Source of the DNA: Roseiarcus sp963726105
GTDB taxonomy: Bacteria > Pseudomonadota > Alphaproteobacteria > Rhizobiales > Beijerinckiaceae
NCBI GenBank assembly: GCA_963726105.1
Contig: CAVSBJ010000003.1
Location: 1-64,000, forward strand
DNA: 64,000 nt
Reading direction: 5' to 3'
Part shown: piece by piece, positions 47,986-55,792 of the stretch
Position numbering within the stretch: position 1 is the stretch's first letter
Layout of the letters: each line of letters begins with the position of its first letter
Made by a program: the position numbers and the translations under genes
The notes under the pieces: model-generated
What the model saw: only the letters and a program-made list of their open reading frames with translations
What the model was told of the DNA's origin: nothing
Databases searched by the model: none

Positions 47986-48300
47986 CTATTTGCGCCCCGG
48001 TTCGCCGCCGGGGCGGACGAGGTAGCGCGGGAACGCATCGTCGAGTTCCGGAAAGTAACGCCGAACGACGCGCATGTCGAACGCGTTCAAGATCAATTCC
48101 TTCGGTTCGCGATCGAGGAGGAACCGCATCACGGCCTCGACGCAACGCGAGGGCGCGGCGCCGAGCTTCGCCCAGCGCTCGGCTTCGTTGGCCTCGATCG
48201 TGACGCGATGCCGAGTTTCGCCGGATGGGTCACAGACGATCACGTCGAAAACCAGCTCGCCGCCAGGGTGCGGCGTGACGGTGATTGACGGCTCATGCAT
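47986..48300 (-). CDS. Conserved small hypothetical protein
   Basis: 104 residues from ATG 48300 (a GTG at 48303 is also in frame). It reads as a soluble alpha/beta protein: MHEPSITVTPHPGGELVFDV, CDPSGETRHRVTIE, WAKLGAAPSRCVEAVMRFLLDREPK and a C-terminal RRYFPELDDAFPRYL. It is not a family I can name. It ends 29 bases before the indolepyruvate oxidoreductase start, in the same direction, so a linked role is possible. Confidence 0.7.
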   Translation of the reverse strand: MHEPSITVTPHPGGELVFDVIVCDPSGETRHRVTIEANEAERWAKLGAAPSRCVEAVMRFLLDREPKELILNAFDMRVVRRYFPELDDAFPRYLVRPGGEPGRK

Positions 48301-48655
48301 CACCTAGTACCCATCGGCGGCTCGTCCAGACCGGCGCACAACACGCTGAAAACAAAGCCAGGCGACAAGGCTTCTGGCTGCTCAGTCCAAATCCTACAGA
48401 AGAAGCGGCGGAGCCGCCATGCCTGTTGCTCCGTGTCGCCGAAGATCAGCGTGGGTTGCGCGTTGTCTACGCGTCCACGTTTGACAGCCCCCTCGAGGCG
48501 ATTTTCTTGTCCTTACTGGGAACCAGCCCGACAGTTGCGCGTTTCAGCCTCCGTGATCCGGGAAAACGATGGCGGCCGTACGTGCCGTCACACCATGACC
48601 ACGTTGTCGCCCCAAAACCTGCTTAGGTCGGGCGAAGGGGCGTCAGGAGCTGCGG
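48301..48655. other. Intergenic region upstream of the trehalose operon
   Basis: About 355 bases between divergent genes. Open frames exist but none has recognisable protein character or a ribosome binding site. It presumably contains the ots promoter; no convincing -35/-10 pair or operator was identified. Confidence 0.4.
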
Positions 48656-49438
48656 GTGGACGAATTGAACGCGCCGAGCATGGAGGGCGCGACGGCGGGT
48701 GATGTGGCGCCCTTGAGCGACGCTTCGGTTGCTCTTTTCCTCGACGTCGACGGTACTTTGCTCGATCTGGCGGCGCGTCCGGGTGACGTCGTGACGCCCA
48801 CAGGGCTGGTTGCGACGCTTGCCGGCGTCGAACGCAAGCTCGCCGGCGCATTGGCGCTCATCAGCGGCCGCTCCATCGATGATGTCGACCATCTCTTTGC
48901 GCCATTGCGGCTGCGAGTGAGCGGTGTTCATGGCGCGGAGATCCGATTCGATCCCGACGGGTCCGCAACGCCAACGGCCGCAACCGACTTGCCTCAGTCG
49001 CTGCTGGCGGCGCTGAGAGGAGCGGTTGAGCCGTTTCCGGGTGTGTTCGTTGAAAACAAGCGCTTCAGCTTCACCGTCCACTACCGACAGGCGCCGTCTG
49101 CGGAGCGGGCCGTCCGCGATATCGTCAAACAGCTCGTGGAATCGATTCCGATCGCTGTAGACATTATGGACGCGCATTACGCGATCGAGATCAAGAGCCC
49201 CTGTTTCGACAAGGGCGGCGCGATCGCGACGTTTCTCGCCACCTCGACGTTTCGCGGGCGCCGGCCGATCTTCGTCGGCGACGATACGACCGATGAAAGC
49301 GGTTTCGCCCTCGTCAGCGCGCGCGGAGGGTTCGCCTATTCGGTCGGCCGTCGACGCCCCGGTGCGATTGGCTCATTCGCGGCGCCGCAAGCGGTGCGCG
49401 GGTGGCTCGCTGAATTCGCTCGAGGAAGCGGCGCATGA
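48656..49438 (+). CDS. otsB: Trehalose-6-phosphate phosphatase
   Basis: 260 residues from GTG 48656 with AGGAG seven bases upstream. HAD motif I is LFLDVDGTLLDLA with the nucleophilic Asp. The TPP-family motifs VSGVHGAEIR, KSPCFDKGGAIATFL and FVGDDTTDESGF (motif IV Asp pair) follow. It dephosphorylates trehalose 6-phosphate made by OtsA. Its stop overlaps the start of the GH15 gene by four bases. Confidence 0.95.
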   Translation: MDELNAPSMEGATAGDVAPLSDASVALFLDVDGTLLDLAARPGDVVTPTGLVATLAGVERKLAGALALISGRSIDDVDHLFAPLRLRVSGVHGAEIRFDPDGSATPTAATDLPQSLLAALRGAVEPFPGVFVENKRFSFTVHYRQAPSAERAVRDIVKQLVESIPIAVDIMDAHYAIEIKSPCFDKGGAIATFLATSTFRGRRPIFVGDDTTDESGFALVSARGGFAYSVGRRRPGAIGSFAAPQAVRGWLAEFARGSGA

Positions 49439-51243
49439 TCGAGGGCACGCAAACAAAAAAACAAAATCTTGACTTGGCCCTGATTGGAAACAGCTGCGCC
49501 GCGGCCTTTGTCGATCAGAACGCCCGAATCGTTTGGTGGTGCTATCCCCACTTCGATTCCGATCCGGTCTTTTCCAGGCTGCTGGCCGGCGACGAGGAGA
49601 AAGGGTTCTGCGATGTCACGCTCGCGAACCTTGCTCAAACTGAATCGCAGTACGTGCGCAACACGGCGATCGTCGAGACGATCCTGACCGACACCAACGG
49701 CGCCAAGGTCCGTGTCTCCGATTTTGCCCCGAATTTCGAGCGCTTCGAGCGCGTATACAGGCCACCGCAAATCATCCGACGCATCGAACCGATCGCCGGC
49801 CTGCCTCGTGTCACGATCCGCGTACGCCCAACCCACGGTTACGGTCGACCAACAACCAATTTTGTCGTCGGCTCCAATCACATCCGCTATCTCGATGGGC
49901 AACAGGTTCTGCGGCTGACTTCCGATGCGCCGCTGTCCTACATTATCAACGAAGTTTCTTTCCCTCTGACCCGGCCGGTAAACCTCATATTCGGCCAAGA
50001 CGATCCCTTCCTTAGCGCGATCGATACGACGTCGCGCGAATTTCTCGACCGCACGCGCGATTACTGGCAGGGGTGGGTGCGCTACCTCGCGCTAGCCTAT
50101 GAATGGCAAGTGGAGGTGGTGCGCGCGGCGATCACGCTCAAGCTTTGCAGCTTCGCCGAGACGGGCGCCATCGTGGCGGCGCATACGACTTCGATCCCGG
50201 AAGCGCCTGGGTCGTCACGAACCTGGGATTATCGCTACTGTTGGCTGCGTGACGCTTATTTCGTGGTCGACGCGCTGAACCGGCTCGGCGCCACACAGAT
50301 CATGGAATCCTACATCAACTACATCACAACCATCGCCTCCGTCGTCGATGAGGAGATTCAGCCGCTGCATGGCATTGTGCCGTTTACGCCGCTCGAGGAA
50401 TGGTCCGCGCCTGACCTCAAGGGCTTTCTCGGCATGGGCCCGGTTCGGGTGGGAAACCAGGCGGCCAGTCAAAGGCAGAACGACGTCTATGGCAGCGTCG
50501 TTCTGGCCGCAACGCAGATGTACGTGGACGAGCGTCTCCCCAAGATGGGCGACGAGTCGCTGTTCCGTCTTCTCGAAAGTCTCGGCGAGCGGGCGGTCGT
50601 GTATGCCTTCGAGCCCGATGCGGGCTTGTGGGAATATCGCACCCGGGCGCTCCCCCATACCTATTCGGCGACGCTGTGCTGGGCGGCTTGTGACAGGCTC
50701 GCGGGCATTGCGCGCAAACTCAAAATCACCGACCGGGCCAAATACTGGGCAGCCAACGCCCGCTCGTTGCGGGCGCGAATTCTCGAACAAGGATGGGATG
50801 AAAAGCGAGGCGCTTTGACCGGCGCATTCGGCTCGCCGGAGCTCGACGCCAGCGTCCTCCTGGTCGCCGAGCTCGGACTCTTGTCCTCGAACGACCCCCG
50901 CTTCATCAAGACCTGTGACACCATTGGGCGCGAGCTCATGCGCAATGGCCGAATTATGCGTTATACTGCCCCGGACGACTTTGGCGCGCCCGAGACCGCC
51001 TTTCTGGCGTGCAACTTCTGGTACATCGACGCGCTCTATCAGATCGGTCGGAAGGACGAGGCGCGCGAGTTGTTTGAATCGATTCTTGCGCGCCGCAACG
51101 CCTATGGACTTCTCTCCGAGGACATCCATCCTGACGCGGGAGAGCTGTGGGGGAATATTCCTCAGACATATTCCATGGCGGGCATCATCAACAGCGCAAC
51201 GCGGCTGTCGTCGAGTTGGGAGGAAGCATGGGCGCGCGACTGA
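49435..51243 (+). CDS. GH15-family glycoside hydrolase (glucoamylase/trehalase-like)
   Basis: 602 residues. An N-terminal beta-sandwich domain (about 1-220) precedes an (alpha/alpha)6 barrel. RTWDYRYCWLRDAYF is the GH15 substrate-binding signature. By family alignment Glu400 in GLWEYR is the general acid and Glu570 in GELWGNIPQTYS the base. It lies between otsB and otsA with overlaps at both ends. Some bacterial GH15 enzymes are trehalases, which would set synthesis and breakdown in one operon. Hydrolysis of another alpha-glucoside is equally possible. Confidence 0.9.
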   Translation: MIEGTQTKKQNLDLALIGNSCAAAFVDQNARIVWWCYPHFDSDPVFSRLLAGDEEKGFCDVTLANLAQTESQYVRNTAIVETILTDTNGAKVRVSDFAPNFERFERVYRPPQIIRRIEPIAGLPRVTIRVRPTHGYGRPTTNFVVGSNHIRYLDGQQVLRLTSDAPLSYIINEVSFPLTRPVNLIFGQDDPFLSAIDTTSREFLDRTRDYWQGWVRYLALAYEWQVEVVRAAITLKLCSFAETGAIVAAHTTSIPEAPGSSRTWDYRYCWLRDAYFVVDALNRLGATQIMESYINYITTIASVVDEEIQPLHGIVPFTPLEEWSAPDLKGFLGMGPVRVGNQAASQRQNDVYGSVVLAATQMYVDERLPKMGDESLFRLLESLGERAVVYAFEPDAGLWEYRTRALPHTYSATLCWAACDRLAGIARKLKITDRAKYWAANARSLRARILEQGWDEKRGALTGAFGSPELDASVLLVAELGLLSSNDPRFIKTCDTIGRELMRNGRIMRYTAPDDFGAPETAFLACNFWYIDALYQIGRKDEARELFESILARRNAYGLLSEDIHPDAGELWGNIPQTYSMAGIINSATRLSSSWEEAWARD

Positions 51244-52676
51244 TCATCGTCTCCAACCGCGTCGCGGTGCCTGAAACGCCCCGGACTCCGCTTGCGGGAG
51301 GAATGGCGGTTGCGGTGAAAGCAGCGCTCAAAAATCGCAACGGAATGTGGTTCGGGTGGAGCGGCAAGGTCTCGGAGGAGCCGAACGGGGAGCCTCAGGT
51401 CGTCGACATCAACAAGATGACCTATGTCCTCATTGATCTGTCGCAAAACGACATTCAAGAATACTACAACGGCCTCGCCAACAGCGTGCTGTGGCCGATC
51501 CTTCACTACCGGGTCGATCTGCAGGAATATTCTCGAGCTGACGCCAGCGGCTATATCCGCGTCAACCGCATGTTCGCCGACCGCTTGAGCGCGCTGCTCA
51601 GGGAAGACGATGTCGTCTGGGTGCACGATTATCATCTGATGTTGCTGGGACGCGAACTGCGATCGCGCGGTCATCGCAACACCATCGGATTTTTCCTTCA
51701 TACGCCTTGTGCGCCCCCTGACATCCTGCAGACGCTGCCCCACCACAGAGAGATCCTCGGCGGCCTCGCCTACTACAACCTCGTCGGTTTCCAGACGGAG
51801 AATGACCGCGACAACTTCGCCCACTACCTGACCTCTCAGGGCGCCTCCCAAAATCGATCCAGTTATGAATTCGAAGGACAGAAAGTTCGCCTCGGCGCGT
51901 TCCCGGTGAGCATAGAGACCAAGGCCTATACGCGGCTTGCGCGGAATGCGGGTCGCTCGGCGATGGTCGCCCTGGTGCGCGAGAGCCTCGGCGGGAACAA
52001 GCTCATCCTTGGCGTCGATCAACTCGACTATTCGAAGGGCATCCCGGACCGCGTGAAGGCGTTCGAACGACTGCTTGAGAACAACCCGGAGTGGCGCGGC
52101 AACGTGACCCTCCTGCAGGTCACGCCCAAGAGCCGCTCCGACATCAAGCAATATGGCGACATCGAAACCGAATTGACTGGCCTCATTGGCAAGGTGAACG
52201 GCCAGTACGGCGATCCGGCTTGGACGCCAATTCGTTATGTCAACCGGTCCCACTCTCGCACCGTTCTTGCGGGGCTTTACCGCGCCGCCGATGTCGCCAT
52301 GGTGACGCCGCTCCGCGACGGCATGAATCTGGTCGCCAAGGAATATCTGGCGGCCCAGGATCCGGAGGATCCAGGTGTGCTCGTGCTGTCGCAATTCGCC
52401 GGCGCGGCGAAAGAACTCGACGGCGCGCTGATCGTCAATCCGCACGAAACCGATGCAGTGGCGGCGGCGCTGAAGCGCGCGCTGGAGATGCCGTTAGAGG
52501 AACGCCGCGAACGCCACGCGCCGATGCTCGAGCATCTGTTGGAAAACGACGTCAGGAAATGGGCGGAGGATTATCTCGCGACGCTGGTCGAAGGCGCCCC
52601 CACTCGTCGTCTCCTCGAGGGCATACGCGCTCTGTTCGGCGTGTCGTCGGAAAATGGGCCGCTGGCGTTCCGCTGA
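51228..52676 (+). CDS. otsA: Trehalose-6-phosphate synthase
   Basis: 482 residues from ATG 51228, overlapping the GH15 gene by 16 bases; a Shine-Dalgarno GGGAGGAAGC sits just upstream. GT20 hallmarks: RLIIVSNRVAVP, the GGMAVAVKAAL loop, WVHDYHLMLLGRELR, GVDQLDYSKGIPDRVKAFE and RDGMNLVAKEYLAAQ. It transfers glucose from a nucleotide sugar to glucose 6-phosphate. The product, trehalose, protects against desiccation and osmotic stress. Confidence 0.96.
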   Translation: MGARLIIVSNRVAVPETPRTPLAGGMAVAVKAALKNRNGMWFGWSGKVSEEPNGEPQVVDINKMTYVLIDLSQNDIQEYYNGLANSVLWPILHYRVDLQEYSRADASGYIRVNRMFADRLSALLREDDVVWVHDYHLMLLGRELRSRGHRNTIGFFLHTPCAPPDILQTLPHHREILGGLAYYNLVGFQTENDRDNFAHYLTSQGASQNRSSYEFEGQKVRLGAFPVSIETKAYTRLARNAGRSAMVALVRESLGGNKLILGVDQLDYSKGIPDRVKAFERLLENNPEWRGNVTLLQVTPKSRSDIKQYGDIETELTGLIGKVNGQYGDPAWTPIRYVNRSHSRTVLAGLYRAADVAMVTPLRDGMNLVAKEYLAAQDPEDPGVLVLSQFAGAAKELDGALIVNPHETDAVAAALKRALEMPLEERRERHAPMLEHLLENDVRKWAEDYLATLVEGAPTRRLLEGIRALFGVSSENGPLAFR

Positions 52677-52694
52677 AGACAAGCGCCGACCGCC

Positions 52695-53684
52695 CTAGTA
52701 CTTCTGGATTCCCATCCATTGTTGCTCGGAATAGCGCTCGCCAGCGGCGAAGCCGATCGGCAGCGCTCGCTCAATCTCTGCAATTTGGGCGTCGGTCAGA
52801 TCGATCTCCGCCGCCGCCGCGCATTCATCGAGATGGCCGGCGGCGCGGGTGCCGGGTATCGGCACGATGTGCGGAGCCTTCGAAAGCGTCCAGGCAATGG
52901 CCAGCGTCGCCGGCTTCAATCCCCATGACCTGGCAAGAGCAGCAAAATCCTCAAGCCGGTCGCGATTGCGCCGCCAGTTGAGGCCCTGAAATCGCGGATT
53001 GGGGTGGCGGAAGTCTTTTTCGCCGAAGCTTTCGACGTTCTGCAGGAGGCCGCTCAAATAGCCGCGCGCGAGAGGCGAGAAGGCGACCAGAATTGCGTCC
53101 ACTTCGGCGCAGGTCTGCACGAGGCCAAGTTCGGGATTGCGCGTCCAGAGCGAATATTCCGACTGGACGGCGGCAATCGGGTGTTCTTCGTGGGCGCGTC
53201 TGAGGGTGTCCGGAGCCACTTCAGACAGTCCAATAGCGCCAATCTCGCCCGCTTTGACGAGGCGCGCCAATTCTCCGACCGTGTCCTCGATCGGCACCGA
53301 TTTGTCGACGCGATGCACATAGTAGAGGTCGATGTGGTCGACCCCGAGCCGCTTCCGGGAGCCGTCGAGGGCCTCGCGGATATGGGCCGCGCTATTGTCG
53401 AAGAAACGCGAGCCGTCGTCGCGCCGGCGAATGGCGAACTTGGTCGCGAGCGTCACTCGCGCTCGGCGGCCTTTGTCTTCGGCCAGGAACTCGCCGATCA
53501 GATGTTCGCAGAGCCCATCGCCATAGACGTTGGCGGTATCCCAGAAGTCGACGCCGAGATCGAGCGCGCTCGCCAGCGTTCGCATGGATTCGGCTTCATT
53601 TGTGGGTCCGTAGAAGCCGCCAAAGCTCATGTCGCCAAAGCCGACGGCCGAAACCGTTCCATGCCGCCAAACGCGCCGTCGCAT
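52695..53684 (-). CDS. Aldo/keto reductase
   Basis: 329 residues. The (beta/alpha)8 fold is marked by DTANVYGDG (Asp and Tyr of the catalytic tetrad), ATKFAIRRRDDG (Lys) and DLYYVHRVD (His). LAIAWTLSKAPHIVPIPGTR forms the NADPH-binding C-terminal loop. It resembles the AKR13-type oxidoreductases that reduce aldehydes with NADPH. It is convergent with otsA, leaving 18 bases between. Confidence 0.92.
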   Translation of the reverse strand: MRRRVWRHGTVSAVGFGDMSFGGFYGPTNEAESMRTLASALDLGVDFWDTANVYGDGLCEHLIGEFLAEDKGRRARVTLATKFAIRRRDDGSRFFDNSAAHIREALDGSRKRLGVDHIDLYYVHRVDKSVPIEDTVGELARLVKAGEIGAIGLSEVAPDTLRRAHEEHPIAAVQSEYSLWTRNPELGLVQTCAEVDAILVAFSPLARGYLSGLLQNVESFGEKDFRHPNPRFQGLNWRRNRDRLEDFAALARSWGLKPATLAIAWTLSKAPHIVPIPGTRAAGHLDECAAAAEIDLTDAQIAEIERALPIGFAAGERYSEQQWMGIQKY

Positions 53685-53738
53685 CTCTTAGAATCCTTGA
53701 GAAAGAGCCTGGAATCCTCGAGAAAGCGCCTGGGCTGC

Positions 53739-54527
53739 CTAAAGCTTGGCTTCGGTTGCGCCTTCGAGCGCCTCGGCGAGCGCGTGCGCCAGGCATCGGT
53801 AGCCGAGGTCACTCATGTGCAAGCCATCGCCGGACAAGAGCAAACTCAACGCCTTCGCGCTCTTGACGCTCCAGCTCTTCATCAATGCGTAGCGGCTGAG
53901 CACCGGCACATGGTCCGCGGCGCCGATATCATCGACCATCTTGACGAACCGCTGGTAGCGGACGGGGTCGGGAGTCTTCAGGGTGAACTGGGGCCCGATG
54001 AGCATCATCGGAACGCCAGCGGCACGCGCCGCAGTGATGCCGGCCTGCACCGTGGCGCGAAACACGGTTTCATCGACGCCCACGATCGCGTCGTTGGTGC
54101 CGACCTGCCAGATCACCATTCGGGCCCAGCCGGACTTCAGCGCATTCTTCAGGCGTTCCAGCGTCTTGGCGGCGAGCTCGCCGCCGATCCCAGCGTTCTT
54201 GACGTCGAAGTCCGCGCCCGTCTGCTTTTCGAGCTCCGCCTCGAGGCGCGCCGGATAGGTGTTTGCCGGCGAACTCGCCCCGATACCTTCGGTTGAAGAC
54301 GAGCCAATGGCCAAAATATCGTTCGGCAGGCCGACCCTCACCTTAGGAAAGGCAAGCGAGGCGCCGTTACGTTCGAAGGCAGCGATTTCTCTCGGGCACG
54401 AACCCTCTTCGGCGTGCGCGGGACTTACGGCGACGAGGACGCATACAACCCCCGCCAGACGCGCAAACGTGCTGGCTGTTTCGCGGCGACTGCGTCGTTG
54501 GCGTGAGCTTTTCTGCACTCGATCCAA
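53739..54527 (-). CDS. Exported SGNH/GDSL hydrolase
   Basis: Up to 262 residues. Block I is AIGSSSTEG with the nucleophilic Ser, block II glycine in NAGIGGE, block III GTND in WQVGTNDA, and block V DGLHMSDLGY supplies Asp and His. An N-terminal Arg-rich then hydrophobic stretch (LAGVVCVLVAVSPAHAE) is a signal peptide. The start must be TTG 54527 or GTG 54518, since no ATG precedes the signal peptide. The gene therefore overlaps the OpgC-like gene by roughly 95-103 bases. It is probably an esterase acting on acylated glycans in the periplasm. Confidence 0.87.
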   Translation of the reverse strand: MDRVQKSSRQRRSRRETASTFARLAGVVCVLVAVSPAHAEEGSCPREIAAFERNGASLAFPKVRVGLPNDILAIGSSSTEGIGASSPANTYPARLEAELEKQTGADFDVKNAGIGGELAAKTLERLKNALKSGWARMVIWQVGTNDAIVGVDETVFRATVQAGITAARAAGVPMMLIGPQFTLKTPDPVRYQRFVKMVDDIGAADHVPVLSRYALMKSWSVKSAKALSLLLSGDGLHMSDLGYRCLAHALAEALEGATEAKL

Positions 54528-55603
54528 TAGGCGACAGCGAACAGGGTGATGATGGACGCAACCGTGTACGCGAGTCCGACAAATCGTTCAACCCCCGCTG
54601 ACGTATGTGGCGAAGCGGCCGCCAATGCGGCTTGCCCGCAGGCGCTCAAGAACGAACCGGTGGCGAAAACCGACAGGCTGTTCCGACCGAGACTTTGGAC
54701 CGCATCGCCGAAAGCGCCCCTGACTACCGGCGCGATAAAACGGCCGAACACGGTCGCCGTCGCAATCAAATAGGCTAATGCGACGAAGTGAATTAGGCGC
54801 GCGAGCCCAAGATCCTGCTTGGCGAGGTCAAGATGCGCGCTCGCCGTATCGCGCAGCCCAGGCGCGAGGCCGCCTTCATTGGTGACGATCAGCGCGGCCC
54901 CCAGCACCGTGACGGCGCTCAGCACAACCAGCCATGGAGTGGGTCGCGGAAAACCCTCCCGCCACAAAATGGCCGCCACGACGCCAAGCGTGAACACGAG
55001 CTGCCAAGCGATCGGATTGAAGAACCAGCCGCCCGGTTCTGGCCAATTCGGGAGGTTGATGCCAAAAGCGCGCGCGGCTGCATAGAGGCCAATTGAAACC
55101 GTGAGCGCCAACAATGGGCTGCGGAGCGCAAGCGCGACCGCGACCGGCGCCCACAGCATGAGCACGATATACAACGGCAAAATATTGAAGTAGCCGAGCT
55201 GATGGCTGAGAAGCGCAAGTCCCAAAAGCCCATTGCCCGGCGAACCGAAGACGAAAGCGCGCCCATGCGCTTCGATCAGGTCCGGCACACCACTCGCCCA
55301 ATAGGCCGCGCCAAACACCACAAGCGCAGCCACAGTCAGCGCGATATGCACGCCGTAGAGTTTGAGCGCGCGCTTGAGACATCCGCCGGCGACGGGCTCG
55401 AGGCCATACTTGAACGCCCTGGGCAGGTAGATGAGGCCGACCGACAGACCGGATAGAAAGACGAACGCCTCCGCGCTATCCGAGAGGCCGAAGTTCCTCG
55501 GAGTCCAATTTTCGAGCGGGTTGCCTGGAATGTGATCGATGAGGATCGCAATCAGCACGGCTCCGCGCCAAAAGTCGATGTCGCGGATGCGGTTTGACTT
55601 CAT
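54425..55603 (-). CDS. OpgC-family membrane acyltransferase
   Basis: 392 residues from ATG 55603 with about ten membrane segments. The N-terminus RDIDFWRGAVLIAILIDHIP followed by GNPLENWTPRNFGLSDSAEAF is the OpgC signature; OpgC succinylates osmoregulated periplasmic glucans. An in-frame ATG at 55693 would add 30 polar residues and is less likely. The downstream SGNH hydrolase gene overlaps its last third of a kilobase only partly (about 100 bases), suggesting the two are expressed together. Confidence 0.88.
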   Translation of the reverse strand: MKSNRIRDIDFWRGAVLIAILIDHIPGNPLENWTPRNFGLSDSAEAFVFLSGLSVGLIYLPRAFKYGLEPVAGGCLKRALKLYGVHIALTVAALVVFGAAYWASGVPDLIEAHGRAFVFGSPGNGLLGLALLSHQLGYFNILPLYIVLMLWAPVAVALALRSPLLALTVSIGLYAAARAFGINLPNWPEPGGWFFNPIAWQLVFTLGVVAAILWREGFPRPTPWLVVLSAVTVLGAALIVTNEGGLAPGLRDTASAHLDLAKQDLGLARLIHFVALAYLIATATVFGRFIAPVVRGAFGDAVQSLGRNSLSVFATGSFLSACGQAALAAASPHTSAGVERFVGLAYTVASIITLFAVAYWIECRKAHANDAVAAKQPARLRVWRGLYASSSP

Positions 55604-55792
55604 ATCACTACCCCGGCGCAAAAACGGCGCCACTGCCTGATCGGTTCCAGCCAGAACACTGGTTCGAACGCTGTCGTCACTTCGTGTGGCCATATAGTGG
55701 GCGAATGTCCGCGCAGCCGTTCACATTCGTGGCATCGGAGCGCCGCTCACCCGGATTTGATCGCCAGGCCCCGGGAGCGTGGCGCGCCCGGT

